Source: Aspidiotus rigidus (Eukaryota; Arthropoda; Insecta; Hemiptera; Diaspididae). From it: a DNA stretch of 64,000 nt. Shown here in pieces: positions 1-12,425 of the stretch. The translations under genes and the position numbers were made by a program. The DNA is taken from contig JAVHKY010000023.1 of NCBI GenBank assembly GCA_035079385.1, positions 9,337,501 through 9,401,500 of the forward strand. Direction: 5' to 3'. The notes under the pieces were generated by a model. The model saw nothing but the letters and a program-made list of their open reading frames with translations. It had not been told where the DNA came from and searched no databases. Position 1 is the first letter of the stretch. The number at the start of each line of letters is the position of its first letter.

Positions 1-58
1 CCACACAATCTCACACGCTTTTGCGAACAACGCTTGATCCATTACGACTATAATGCTC

Positions 59-906
59 TCAGAGTTTATTGTAGTTCTTATCACTTAAAATTTCTTGGAC
101 GGACGACATTGATGTGGCTGGTGAATTGATGGTAGCCAAATAACCTCCCACATCCTTTCTCACTTCGACCTCACTCCGAGCGCAGATATTAAAGCCAGTC
201 CACGATCTGACCTGGGTGCCATTTGTATCCAAAACTCGAGCCATCACCCACCTAAAATTACTCAATCTAGCTGTACGGTACGATTCCAATTCCGAGTTCA
301 TTTGGAGGGGTAAATTGATGGCAGGTGGATTCTTCTTGGAAGTACCAACGTAATCCGGAATATTATCGTTAAAAGCTTCGATTGACCGCTTTTTACTTCT
401 CATGATCGAAGAGCTGTGTGGAGGCATGCAAGATGACACTTGTGCCGTTAATTCGATGAGACGTTCCAGCCCCAGAAAGTGTTTCCTCTAAACGATCAAT
501 ATTATCATACGCTAGGATTGTAGGCACATAGGATTGAACAAAAGAGGGCAGTGGATTAGTGGAATATCCTCGTCACTCATCCCCTCCAACTTTTCCATAC
601 ATAGACCAGTATCAATTTCCAACAGTTTAGAGTAATTGCAGCCGTGTCCCAGGCGATTCAGAAGGGTAATTAGTTCAACATTTCCAGTCAATGTTTTCAC
701 AACAGTAGACTGCAGCATCGTACAACGTTTCCCACGAGGATTTGTCTCTGACACTCGTCAAGGGCAATTCTGGAGACTCGCAAATGATACAGCGATTCTT
801 CGAGGGATATTCCATTTTGAAACCTATTTGGTAAGAAATACTTCCTCTCAGTCGTCCCCTAATACAGAATCTCACATTGAAACTCATAGTCTGAACTTAC
901 CCTTTC
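59..906 (-). pseudogene. remnant of multicopy arthropod gene family of unknown function
   Basis: Three minus-strand frames follow each other (about 823-680, 754-512, 505-59). The first starts at ATG 815-813 and encodes a short cysteine module (CIIC near residue 9). The second holds the motif LITLLNRLGHGCNYSKLLEI. The third begins with DNIDRLEETLSGAGTSHR at about 490-430 and runs to a stop at 59. From memory these motifs belong to long uncharacterised proteins repeated in many arthropod and cnidarian genomes, where the cysteine module and the NRLGHG motif lie far apart, so an internal deletion is likely. Frame changes near 740 and 512 break the reading frame. A 77-bp intron (824-900) with GTAAGT donor and TTACCAAATAG acceptor separates a 5' leader exon ending at 901. 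Function is unknown; the family may be transposon-derived. Confidence 0.5.
824..900 (-). other. short intron in the 5' end of the remnant gene
   Basis: On the minus strand the donor reads AAAGG|GTAAGT at 901-895 and the acceptor TTTCTTACCAAATAG|GT at 825-823. The ATG lies 8 bases into the following exon. Both sites match the consensus and the 77-bp length fits arthropod introns, so this copy descends from a spliced gene and not from a processed retrocopy. Confidence 0.45.
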
Positions 907-1969
907 GCCAGTGATTTTTCTGCACACGTCTCTCTACTCCTCGGTACTGTACACTCGAAAATCCTCACTCGACGCACACTTTCCTTGATATTTTCGCACA
1001 AACTACTACACTGTTCAACACTATACTCTGAATACACTCGCAAATTTTCACTCGACGGACACTCTCCTTAAACGTAGATAACTCACAATTTTCTGTAATG
1101 GAAAATTCAAAACCACCGTACGCACGCTTATGCGTTCAAACATGTAGTGACTTCTCTCGCTGACAGCAAAGCGTTGCGTAGCATTTCCTACTTCATTCCC
1201 GCACCCCGCAACTTTGAGGGACCTCTGCAGACCAACGTAAACGTTCCCAGCAATGGAACATGCAAAACGTACGTGTACGTTCTTCGACGCAAAATGAAAG
1301 AATAAGTGATGAAATACTGAAATTATTTGTACTCAACTCCAGCTGTATGAGCATAATATTAAAAGTGAAATTTTGCGCCTGAAGGATGCGAAATAGGCAA
1401 AAACTACTAAGAACCAAAATTGTAGCACTTAATATGATCTTTCATTTAAAAAAAAGAAAAAAGAAATCGAACGATTTGCACGTGAGTTATAAGGCTTCTT
1501 CTGAAAACTCAAATCCGCCATCTTGAAATAGCCGCCATTTTGAATAGCTACCCCTCTGAAATGTCTATCATAGTTTTTCGGGCTTGGAATGACCCCCTCT
1601 AAACACCCCCAAAGTGGCGCTTTGTACCACCAAATTATACCAATTTATGCTATGGCCCATGGACTAGTTAGACTAATGTAAAGCGAGTACAATTTCGATA
1701 AAAATTAGGCAAACGAGTATGCAATATGATAATAAGGGATAAGCCCTATAATTTACCCGGTACGATTATATGTCAAAACCTGTGGTTAAAACTTTTTACT
1801 TTCGTTCTTCTTCGTTTGCGTCCGTGGAAGACTCGTCCGCGTCCATTTACAACGTTCATCACGACATTATAGCGAACTTAGTTGATTTTTCCCCCAAGTG
1901 TGAATGTTTTAAACATCAGAGCGCTAATATCGAACAAGAGATTTTGAAATTCAACTAGACTAAATAGTG
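907..1969. other. non-coding stretch, nothing recognised
   Basis: No supported coding region. The segment 940-1100 repeats phrases such as CACTCGACG.ACACT..CCTT with a loose period of about 100 bases, which may be a decayed tandem repeat. The rest is AT-rich with chance ORFs below 75 codons. Confidence 0.3.
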
Positions 1970-2995
1970 GAGGCGACGAGCCTCAAAAATAAGGCCAAAC
2001 CTGCACTTTCTGATAAAAGTATGAAATTTGGTATACTTTTGTATCTCACTGTCAATAATCAAATTCAATCGGGAGACGCGCTCGCAGACCCCCAGGACCC
2101 CCTCAGGGAGGCACTTTCCGTCAAAGATTTCAATTTTTTCGAAATATTGGACAAAATAACACAGATACGGTAAAAATACCTCAGTAAATTTCCCATAAAA
2201 TTGAATACCTCATATTTCATGTCGACTAATAAAAAGCCCCCAGCAAGGGGTTTCCAAATTTGACTTTTATGATTTTTAAACATTTCGTCGAAATAATCAG
2301 AATTTGGTGGTTTTTATTGACCCTTTCAAAACGGGCTGTCTGCATTGAGGTGAAATTTCAGCATGATTGGCGCTGAAGGGGGAGGGGAGTGCTAAATTTG
2401 GTATGCCGCTTATTGCACTTGTAATCGTAGGTTTCAACACAATTACAAGAAAATTTGGAGTAATTCCTAATCTAACTTTTACTACTACGAATTCGATCAG
2501 GAGAAATTCTTGCAGACCCCCAGAACCTCCTCAGGTGAAAATTTCCCACAATTTTTTCGAAATATTGGTCAAAATGACACAGATATGGTAAAAATACCTC
2601 AGTTCAAAATTATTCTACATGAAATTTCACATAAATTTGAGTACCACGTATTTTATGTTAACGAATAACCCCCCCCCCAGCTAGGAGTTTCCAAATTTGA
2701 CTTTTTCGGTTTTCAACACTTTTTGATGAAATTATTAGAATTTTGTGGGTGCAATTAGGAAATTGAAATATTATAATATTGTCATCTTCCTTAATAACGG
2801 GCTTATTTCAAAATATTGCCATTCATGTTGAATTTTAAAACTCTTGGCACTCGATGTAAGGGGGAGAGGATGTAAAACTTCGTATGAAATTTCGAGTACA
2901 TGTAGTCACAGTTATAGATGTGACTAAAAAGTCTAGCAAAATCGAAGAACGCATAAAGAATGTTATTCAGATCCTTATCGAGATACGATAACATA
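1970..2995 (+). repeat. diverged tandem repeat, period about 425 bp
   Basis: A block containing GCAGACCCCCAGGACCCCCT, then TTTTTTCGAAATATTGG, ACAGATACGG, AAAATACCTCAG and a TTTCCAAATTTGACTTTT box occurs at about 1975-2285. It recurs, clearly diverged, at about 2395-2715. A third weaker unit may run to 2995. Unit ORFs do not agree in frame, so this is non-coding repeat. Confidence 0.6.
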
Positions 2996-3284
2996 ATTTC
3001 AATCGTTTTGAGAGTGGAGGTCTGAGAACAAACTTCAACAGGTATTGGAAAAGGATGAATGTCTGTGCGTCGTTTTACACGTGTGCTTATTTTTCACGAC
3101 GTACGCAACCACGGTTAAAGTTTGTGAACGCTCGTATGAAGTTATTCTGATAGAAATTACAAAGGTATTCACTGATACAGGATACGATTAGCACGTAAGA
3201 CGAAAAAAGACTACGATGGTCTCGACTACAAAAGAGAAATTCACAGTAGTATGAATGGTTTACTCATCTCGAGTTTTCGTTTCT

Positions 3285-4354
3285 TTATTGTGCCTAATTG
3301 ACCTCCAAACTCAGATCAACGAAGTTACACTGAACAAATCATCCCTCTATTCACTATTTTTCGACTTCCAGGAAGCCTTCCCTAGAGTCTGGAGACACTA
3401 CATCTCACAAAAACTTCACGAAATTGGCCTACGCGGCAATCTCCCAAATATTCTCCAAAGTTTTCTCAACAACCGAACATTAACAGTCCGAATTCAAAAT
3501 TTAACCTCTACCCCTCACATAGTCCAGAATGGTGTTCTGCAAGGAGAAATATTTAGCGTACTCCTCTTTCTTGTCGCCATCAACGATATCACCAAATGTG
3601 TCTATTTCCCCTAACACAACGCCTGTTCGCCGATGATTGCAATATTTCTGTCCAATCCTCTAATCCTACAAGAGCCCACAGACTACTTCAAGAAACACTA
3701 AACTCTATCACTTCCTGGACTTCCCTAAATGGCTTTCGATTTTCATCTCTTAAAACTTACTTAGTCGTATTCAAATCCCGGAAACCCACACCCTCTTTAC
3801 AACCATTATTTTTACAGAACTTCAAAATCACAGAACGCCAGTCCGCTAAATTACCAGGTTTACATTTCGATTACAAACTCAACTGGTCCTCACACATCAA
3901 AATTTTAAAAACCTTGTGCATTCGAGCCCTAAACATTATAAAATACCTCTCCCACCATTCTAAAGGATGCGACAGGAAACTCCTTATTCAACTTTACAAG
4001 AGCCTCACCCGATCACGTTTAGACTATGATGCTCCCGTCTACAATCTAGCTTCCAAATCAATTCTCAAAAGTTTAGGTCCTATCCAAACCCATTCTCTTA
4101 GAATGGCACTGGGTGCTTTCCGTACCAGCCCCAGACTTCGCCTGAGCGCAGATGCAGCTGAACCACCTCTCCCATATCGCAGACTCATCCTGACTTCTAA
4201 TCTTTTGATCTCAATCTCTCAATTCCCAAACCTACCGATCTACGACACAATCTTCCCTTCAAAAACTAATCATCTCTCATCGCCGGTTAACAAACAAGTC
4301 CGTTTCCGTCTCGAACAATCTCTTAACAAACCCTTTTTAGTTCACCCCTTGTAG
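3285..4354 (+). pseudogene. LINE reverse transcriptase (frameshifted)
   Basis: RT motif A is visible as LFFDFQEAFPRVW (about 3350-3390). Motif B is NGVLQGEIFSVLLF, with Q-G retained but the usual P-Q-G-S altered. Motif C is LFADDC at 3623-3640, with both catalytic aspartates present. Motifs A and B are in the frame that stops at 3614 and motif C is in the frame open from 3596, so one frameshift lies near 3600. The protein continues through the thumb region to a stop at 4354. Confidence 0.75.
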
Positions 4355-4452
4355 CCTTTATTTACACTCTCCCCTCCTAACCTTCCCTTCGACTTGATAT
4401 TACCCAAATCCCTAGTCAAAACAAATCTACCTACGTCACCCACATCAATCAT

Positions 4453-5022
4453 ATGATACAGGAATATCCTGACCACACAATCCGTTTCACGGACGGATCC
4501 AAATCTGGGAATAGAGCTGCCTACGCTTATTCCGTCAATGGTCTCCTTGTCTCTCATCGAGTCCACAACATAACGTTGGTTTATACTACTGAACTCATGG
4601 CCATCCTCGCATGTCTTTCTGACCTCACTCAATTTCCACCGAATAGTAACTTTTTACTTCTCACTGACTCATTATCCTCACTCCATTCACTACTAGACCA
4701 TGACAACTCACATCCACTCATTCAAAGAATTCATCTACTACGAACTACACTTGACTCAATTAACTGCAACATTACATTCATATGGATACCGGGACACATT
4801 GACTTACACCAACACGATCTCGTCGACAAAGCCGCCACAAAAGCCACCACCCTCAGAAAAATCACGGATAAATCTCCACTACCAGCTTCAGATTACAAAA
4901 ATCACTTCCGCTCTCTCATCATCGAACAATGGCATTCAACTTGGAAAATTCGACCTCTCAATAAACTTCTTCGCATTAAAAAGTACCCTACACCTTGGTC
5001 AAGCTCCAATAGAAATTCATGA
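4453..5022 (+). pseudogene. LINE RNase H domain
   Basis: This would degrade RNA in the RNA:DNA hybrid made by the element's RT. The D-E-D-(H)-D set is complete: D14 in FTDGSK, E47 in TTELMAI, D72 in LLTDSLSS, H115 in WIPGHIDLHQ and D125 in HDLVDKAA, numbering from the ATG at 4453. It is separated from the RT by a stop at 4354 and a frame change. Confidence 0.75.
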
Positions 5023-5298
5023 AGAGAAGAAGTCATCCTCACCAGACTAAGAATAGGTCACACTCGCATAACACACTCTCACTTAATCAACCCTTACATA
5101 TTATCGCCTCCATCTTTCCCATACTGTAAAGAAGAAAATCTCACAACTGATCATATGTTCTCATGTTCTCATCTCCAATCCCTTCGTTCTTCACTACAGG
5201 TCTCTTCCTCCATCTCACAAGCTCTTAAAAATGATCGCGACACTGTCACACTATCACTACAATACTTACGTCTCACAGAATTCCACTCTCTCATCTAA
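5023..5298 (+). pseudogene. LINE C-terminal region with zinc-knuckle-like end
   Basis: After another frame change the sequence reads EVILTRLRIGHTRITHSHL, followed by CPYC-like PYCKEENLTTDHMFSC. This is the standard C-terminus of I/jockey-group LINE polymerases (L.RLR.GH..L...C..C.....H....C). It ends at the stop at 5296-5298, before a short 3' untranslated region. Confidence 0.65.
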
Positions 5299-5463
5299 CT
5301 ATTCTACCTCAACAAACTCTTACAACTCAACACAACATACATTAATATATAACTATGTTAAAATTATTCTACCTAAACCACTATAAATTAAGCGATTAAA
5401 TGATAAGTCTGTAAACAACCCGAGCTAATAGCCCTTTGAGCAGCTTGTAGCTCGTTAATTAAA

Positions 5464-5502
5464 TAAAAAAAAAAAATAAATAAATAAATAAATAAATATT
5501 TA
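5464..5502 (+). repeat. (AAAT)n 3' tail of the LINE
   Basis: An A-run followed by eight AAAT-type units directly after the 3' sequence GAGCAGCTTGTAGCTCG. This fits the 3' end formed when the element was inserted. Confidence 0.7.
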
Positions 5503-8500
5503 CTGATAATAGGAATCGAGAGATTGCGATAGTATATTGTGTCAGATCGAAAGAGGCTATCGATCCCCATATAAATTCACGGGGAACATTTCGATCATAA
5601 TTACGATCAAATTAAAAAATCGGAAATAAATTACATGTTTATAATTTTTCAGAATTACGAAGTTCTCAAGTTTTTGAAAATGTATCTGCGGTTCTTTATT
5701 TATTTCTTGTTTTCAGATCTGAACGTAAGATGGAAACGTTCCTGTGTATTTTTTTCTTAAGGAGCATTTTTGTTTATCATCTGACGAGTAAGTTGGAGTA
5801 AGTCATTGTGGAGCTAACATGGCCTTGTGATGTCACGACGATTTAGTTTGATTGAAGTCAAAACTTGGTCCTTTATCGTATTTTCAGTACAGCCTATCGA
5901 TCCTTTCGACAATAATATGATGGTGAAAACTTCATCATAGCGATATTAATAGGATATCGACTATATCTTGAGCTGCACTGGTTGTCACAAAAGTCCATGC
6001 TTTGACACCGAAGTTTCCGGGCAGAATTTCAACTCACGCCCATGCATGCACTGCAACGGCAATGACGTTGAAATTTTTATAGAACTTTGAGGACCATATC
6101 TCTTTCTCTATAAGTTTTGGTGATTTTTTTTGTCAACCGAAGTCGAGATTTTTATGCTACGAAAGTGGATACCTACTTGAAATGAATTTGGTAGAAGATC
6201 GTGGTTGGTACATGATGTGTTGAGCTTTTAGAGTCCTGTCAAGTTCTTCTCATTTCGAGTTTAATAATTTTAATCATCACGCTAATTTTTTAGAAATTCG
6301 TTCCTGCTTCAGCCGGTCTACCGTTCGATTTAGAAAACCGATAAATTTTTTTATTCATAGAAGAACCACTTTCGTGGTGGCTTGCTTCCGTATCCCGACT
6401 ATTCTGTCTGCGGGCCCCCGTGCGAGAATTACCTTTTACTAAACTGACTCCTGGGTAGGCTAATTGTTAGTTAACCCCTTCTCGTATGTTAGTGAATGTA
6501 AACTTAGAGAAATGTATGATAGGTGATACAGACCTATTGCGAGAAAATCTCGTTTGTATAATTAGAGACTATAAAATACTGTCTAACGCGTTTTTTATAC
6601 CTACACTCCTCCTTCTTTTTTATCGATAAGACTAATCTTCTGTAAACATTGTTCGTCGTTGGAAATAGGACGATGAACAATCTTATAAAAATAATAAAAA
6701 AAGAGTACTTTTCCTATTACTTCTTCACTCTTCTATTCTTGTTTCATTTTATCTTTCTGCTAGTTTAAAATTATCCGAAACCATCAATACCTTAAGATCA
6801 TAATTATTGCTGTAGCGCTCAAAAGTATCTGCAGATAAAGTTTATAATTGAAGGTATATTAAACAACGTAGTTCTATCGGAGACGTGTTCGAAAGCTTTG
6901 CAACCGGTTTATATTTTAATGGCGTCAAATGAAATTAAGTAGGGCAAATGCGAGCTGAAAACGAATAATGGAGAAAGAAAAGAAAGAAATAGTATTTATG
7001 ATCTATTCGGGTAAAAAAGCATAACAGATATAATTTCCCAGTTTTGTATATATGTAATACAGATGAAAATTTCAGGTGGATCGAGCCTCCGGTCGTATTC
7101 TTTCTTCACCCGTTTCTAACCTTTGACGCGAGTTCAAAGGCGGATAGTAGTAAATGCTGATTTGATGATTTTGAATACTCGCTTCCCATTAGTCGTGATC
7201 ATTGACGCGCGAAATGGATTGTAAAATGTTAATCAATCTTTAGGACTTTGGAGACTATTCACCTTTAACGTAATATTTCAATATTCGTTACGTTCAACAT
7301 TTGTATTATATACGTTGATGTCTTAATTTTGAGATTTACGATTCGTAGTCTGGATTTTACGAACGTAAAAAGACATCCATCGTTTATTGTCGGTTTGAGA
7401 AGAATGAAAATGATAAATACCAGAGTAAAAACACCCGTTATTCGACATATCTTTCGGATGCACATCGAACGGCGCGAGAAAATAAAAGATAAGAAGAGAA
7501 AAAAGAAAAATAGAAGCTCGAATGAGAAGAAAAATAAACGAAAGAAAAAAAAACTTGAAAATCAGATACTTATATTACCTCTCTATGTGTTTGTATACGT
7601 TCAGTACTCAAAGGTTAACCAGTTCTAAAATGGATTTTTATTTCTTCCTTATAAATACCTATATTTATATGAAAAAATATTTTCAACGACGCGTTGTTGA
7701 CATAACTGTTCGGTAACGTGAGGCGAGGTCATTCCTCCTTTTTACAAGTATATTTACCTTCCTTTTTTACAGTTCCGAACATTTACTCAGCTAATTTTAA
7801 GCGCCGCTCTCGGTCATTTGTTTTAAAATAAAAACGTATCATCGCTGTTGTCGTTATGAATTCATGAGGATGCGAAAACAGTATTCCTCTCACGCTGTAT
7901 TTGTTTTCAGAATGTAGCCAGAGCTTTAAAGTGACTTACGTCACGATAAGTGGAAACAAGAATTTGGATAATAGTAAGTTAGCGTGAGTAATGGTTTGGC
8001 TCAAGAATTTACCTCTTGATCCTATAAGAACAGTGGAGCGAGCAATCTGTCAAATCTCCAACTGATAAATATGATTGGAGCTCATTATCGTCAGAATTGG
8101 GATCTCTCCGTCTGATATTGAAGTCGGTAGAAATTTTTGTTTTGAAGGAGAAGAGTAAGGGATAAAAGTCGTCCCAACCCTCATGACTTTTTCCACGTGG
8201 CCTCCTATACCTCAACTGGAAATTATGAAATCGCTCAACAAAAATTACAATATGACTGAAGTGTTTGCTTCGATGAGTTCGAGAATGTACTCAAAGTCGA
8301 AGGGCTCGATGGAAGCATCCTCGGAACTCGCTGCTTTCAGTATGACCCTCAGCATGATGTATATTAGTGTATTTATTAATGCACTGACGGCTTGCTTTGA
8401 CCAGAACACTCTTATAGCTTGAGTGTCGGAGTCCCTTCCTCAATAAAAAATACAATGACTGGAATCTCTCTAAGCCCTTATTTTGATAGCTCAAGAATCG

Positions 8501-9584
8501 ATTTTTTTTTTCAAGTTTCATGAGTAGGTCACAGCTTTCCGTCCCTCTCAGATTCCTCAATAACCCCGGTTGAAGTATGGTCGTCATAAGGGAATAAACG
8601 AAAAGTTACAGGTATAGATTGAGATACTTTTTCTCTTCTCTTCCCTCCCTTATCAAAAATAAAGAACACAATGAGACCTGGAAACGATCAGAATTGAAAT
8701 AATTTCATGATTTTCTTTTCATATTTCAGTGATACTTTGAGAAACGATGAGTGAAGAGGGAGTAATGCAATGTGCCGTTTTCTGTCCGCCTCATAGAATC
8801 CTCCTGGGCGCCGGCTGCAATAAAAATAGGTTTGAGGAATCTTACCTTGCAGAGGCAAATTAAGATCTCTGCCTCCTAGTAGCTAACCGCTGATTTGCGC
8901 AAATCATTCCTAAATTTTTGCAATCATTTCACCTTTTTAACATGTTTTAAAAAAATTTGCCGTTCTCAAAAGTTTACTGGTCAAACCTTCATGTTTGTTA
9001 ATTTCGTGGAAGGTCAGGTACTTTCACCTTGGTCGAAATTTCTCTTCTCCTGAAGGATCTTCAGTCTCCAATTTGTCTCTTCCCCCATTTATCGCGCAAG
9101 GAAGAAGAGTGTGTGCATCTAGACTACAGGGTGAACATCACCTGTATTTCGACTTTCGAGCCATATTCGACGAGATACTACTACTTTTTTTTTCTCCCTC
9201 ATCTTAAAATGTCTGGTTTCTTCTTTACATTATGGGTGCCAATTTCTCGAAGATCGGAACATTTACAGTTATAATCTATGAAAATTGCTTGAATTCTTTG
9301 AGCTCGTATATCTTAACTGAAGCATTTGCGTATAGTGAACATGAAAAAGAGTACAAATAATAAGAATAATTGTTTTTAAATGAATGTACGAGTTATTTAT
9401 ATATTTTTGAAAAAACAAACGAAGAAGGAATGACATAATGTCGTACAATTTGGATGAAGCGAGGGGTGTTAAAATTTCGAAATGATGGACATGTTATAAA
9501 CCGAATGCAGAAATGGAAAAACAAAATTTAAAACGATAAAATTTTGAAATAATCGGAAACGTTACGGGGAAAGAAAAATATAGA
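5503..9584. other. long stretch without recognised gene apart from one possible exon
   Basis: AT-rich sequence with only short chance ORFs, many starting at non-ATG codons. A minus-strand ORF at 7265-7465 starts with a hydrophobic run (VFTLVFIIFILL) and could be a membrane-anchor exon, but no splice site supports it. ORFs on both strands at 8009-8590 overlap each other and match nothing recognised. Confidence 0.3.
5717..5787 (+). CDS. possible signal-peptide first coding exon
   Basis: A good acceptor (CTTGTTTTCAG, ending 5716) is followed by ATG at 5730 and 19 codons reading METFLCIFFLRSIFVYHLT. The exon closes at 5787 with a perfect GTAAGT donor, and a second GTAAGT lies 10 bases downstream. 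The exon ends in phase 1, as many secreted-protein first exons do. No matching second exon was found. It is short enough to arise by chance. Confidence 0.25.
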
Positions 9585-9858
9585 AATATTTCAAGTCCCC
9601 CTCCTGTCATACACAGCTCGAGAGTAAACATTTTCCCAAGCCCCCTCCTATCATGCATAACTTGGAGGTCGAAATTATTCTAAGTCTTTCACCTATAATG
9701 AGTAGCTCAAGAGTTGGAATTTTTCCAAATCCTGCCCCCCTCTCCATGACTGTATCAAGCTCGTGACGTCATCAATCTCGGACCGCTCGCTCTCGCGGAC
9801 GAGAATTTGTTGAGAGTGCTCCCCCAACAAAAGGGATAGCGGGTTCCCCGCTAACATC
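9585..9858 (+). mobile_element. family E hairpin-ended minisatellite element, copy 1
   Basis: Three diverged units of the AAGTCCCCCTCC-TATCAT-CTCGAGAGT type lie at 9585-9745. They are followed by a tail ending in the hairpin AGCGGG-TTC-CCCGCT at 9838-9852. The same terminal 35 bases occur in reverse at 19452-19490, which defines a repeated end. The left limit of this copy is unclear. Confidence 0.4.
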
Positions 9859-9924
9859 GAATAATTCAGAATAAAAACTCAATCATTTTCTCAATTTTGG
9901 GGTGTACGGATTTTACCGCCTTTA

Positions 9925-10379
9925 CTACTTTCGTCGGTCTTCTGAATTTGGTCGACCATCGTGGAAAAATCGTCGAATTACATTTAGCACTCTCGCCTTC
10001 ACATTCATCGCCATTTCTTCTCCTATTGGAGTCATCTCGTGCTCCCACTTTAGTGAGAGCACTTCGGCAATAATTGTATCTTTTTTCTCGGACTCCTCCG
10101 AAGAAGAGCTCGTATTGTTGTCATTTTCTTTCCCAACCACGTTTGTAGTTCAATCTTCTGATTAAGTAGTGGTGCTCAAATCGGGCGTATGGGCTCCGGT
10201 GTGATTGGAAATCTATTCATGATGCTTTCAATTTCGACCAAGATAGCATAAATTCCAAAATGGAAGTTGGTCTTTTCTGATAGTTGAATACCGGCAAAAT
10301 TAATAAATTTTTGTACGCCAAATTTATGCGAATCCATGAGTTTAGTAGATGTTCTTTGCGTAACAGGATATTTTTTCAT
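9925..10379 (-). pseudogene. unrecognised coding-like remnant
   Basis: Two minus-strand frames (10379-10176 and 10140-9925) have protein-like composition, with an acidic serine-rich stretch followed by KWEHEMTPIGEEMAMNVKAR. That segment resembles short C-terminal regions of MADF/BESS-type or transposon-linked insect proteins, but this is only an impression. Stops lie between the parts. No start or splice site can be assigned. Confidence 0.2.
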
Positions 10380-10489
10380 TCTTTTATCTGAAGAAGAACG
10401 TTTGTACGTTTGAAACGTCCATCAATTTTACCTAGAATAAAAAAAACGGAAGTGCCTTGAATTTTATTTTTTTTTCTCATTACTAATTA

Positions 10490-12425
10490 GTCTATCAGCA
10501 CCACCATCCCATCTACCAACTCTACTATCTAATCAAACAGCCCTGCTATCAGATTTAAAAGCTTTAAAACTCATTTCAATCTGTTCCTGGATGGTGCGAC
10601 ACATTTCAATAGAATATGGAAAATGAAAAAACAAAAATACTAGAGTCAAAAATTTGATTAACACATAATCAAAAATATTGAATTTGTGACCCTAGTATTT
10701 TTTTTTTTCATTTTCTATTTTCGTTTAAAACTAATCTAATCATACTGCTATCTGATCTACCAGCATTACCATACAATCCGTACAATCTAATCAACTAGTA
10801 TTATCACCTAATCTACCAACACAACAATCTGATCTAGCAGCACTGATATTTGATCTACTTATATTATCATCAAACATACCAACACTACTATCATTACTAT
10901 CTAGTCTTCCACCACCATCATCCAATATACTGTACTTCATATAATCTACCTGCATTATTAATTAGTCCATTACCACCGCCATCCGATCTATCTATGCTAC
11001 TATCATATCTACAATTTTATCTACAAGCACCACAATTTAATCTACCAATACTACAATCTAATCCACAAACGCTAATTATCATCTGGTCTACTATGTAGTC
11101 TTCCAGCACCACTATCCAATACACAATCACTACTATCTAATCTTCCAGCTTTACTGTTTGATCTGCAAACAATACTATCTAATCTAGTACCACTACTATC
11201 TGATGTACCAACGTTACCATCTAATCTTCTAGCGCTACAATTTAATCTACCTGCTCCACCATCTAATCTACAAACAGTATCATCTAAATTAAAAGCACTA
11301 CCATCTGATCTACATGCTCTATAACTAATCTAGCAACACTGCCGTCTAATTTAGCAGCACTATTATCTGATTAAGCAGCACTTCTATCTAATCTGCAAGC
11401 GCTACAATCTACTCTACAAACACTATCATGTAATCTACAATCACTACTATCTAATCTACCGATATTACTATCTAATTTAGATGCATTACTATCTGATCTA
11501 CAAGCTCTAAAACTAATCCAACTACACTACTATCTACTCTACTGGCATTGCCATATCATCTACAAGCGCTACTATCCAATTTACTAAAACAATAATCTAA
11601 TCTAGCAGCACTGATATCTGATTTATCAGCACTACCATCACAATATAAGCGCTGTAATCTAATCTACTGGTAGTACCATCTCGCCATTCAATCTAGCAGC
11701 GCTACTATCCAATCTACTAACACTAGCATCTAATCTATGAACACTGCTAAATAATCTACGAGTACCAACACTATCATCTAATTTAGCAGCACTACCATCT
11801 AATCTACAAGGTCTATAACTAATTGAAAAATACAACTTTACTATCTAATCTATCAGTTCTACTATCTCATTTAAAAGCACTACAATCTAATCTACAAACA
11901 CAAAAAGGTAATCTATAAGCACTACCACCATTACCATCTTATCTAAAAGCTCTAAAACTAATCTAACTACGCTACTATTTAATCTACTAGCACTAGCATA
12001 TAATCTACAAGAGCCACTATCTAATCTATCAACACAACAATCTAATCCACTAGTACTATCATCTAATCTACTAGCACTACCACCTAACCCAGTGGTGGCG
12101 AAAGTACGGTCCGCGATACGGCGCGCCGGTACGTAACAAGAAAAAAAAAAAAAAGAAAAATCAAAATAGCATGAAACTCGACGATATAGTACTGAAAATA
12201 CGTAAAAAGATTCCAAAAATTTTGTAAATGCATTTTTTTTTTTTTTGGCCCCCACAATTTTTTTTGCATCGCATCCAGCCCTCGTCTTGAAAAGTTTCGC
12301 CACCACTGACCCAACCTACCAACACTGGTATCTGATCTACCAGTACCACTATCTTACGAGCTACTAACACTACTATTTAATCTATCAACACTACTATCTA
12401 ATCCACCTGCACTGCCATCCAATCT
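10490..12425 (+). repeat. 1.9-kb minisatellite array, unit about 20 bp
   Basis: Degenerate copies of CACTACTATCTAATCTAC plus 2-4 variable bases repeat for about 1.9 kb. Point differences and unit-length changes are scattered throughout, so the array is old. It is free of ORFs and strand-asymmetric (C/A-rich on the plus strand). A hAT MITE interrupts it at 12090-12308, with flanks of array sequence on both sides. Confidence 0.85.
12090..12308. mobile_element. hAT-type MITE, 219 bp
   Basis: Terminal inverted repeats: CAGTGGTGGCGAAAGTAC at the left and GTTTCGCCACCACTG at the right. The flanks ACCTAACC (12082-12089) and ACCCAACC (12309-12316) match at 7 of 8 positions, which is the 8-bp duplication expected of hAT elements. 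No coding capacity. It is inserted in the minisatellite array. Confidence 0.75.

Larger units (their letters stand above)
3285..5502 (+). mobile_element. 5'-truncated I-type LINE (non-LTR retrotransposon)
   Basis: The copy keeps the RT, an RNase H domain and the C-terminal region, and ends in an (AAAT)n tail. It lacks the ORF1 and endonuclease regions, as expected for 5' truncation during target-primed reverse transcription. An RNase H after the RT places it in the I/R1/LOA group. The RT wording around NGVLQGEIFSVLLFLVAIND most resembles I or Nimb type elements (inference). Several frameshifts and stops make it dead. Confidence 0.8.

Noticed and set aside
8009..8590. Overlapping ORFs on both strands with protein-like composition
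   Set aside because: No start, splice sites or motif single out one strand; left unassigned.
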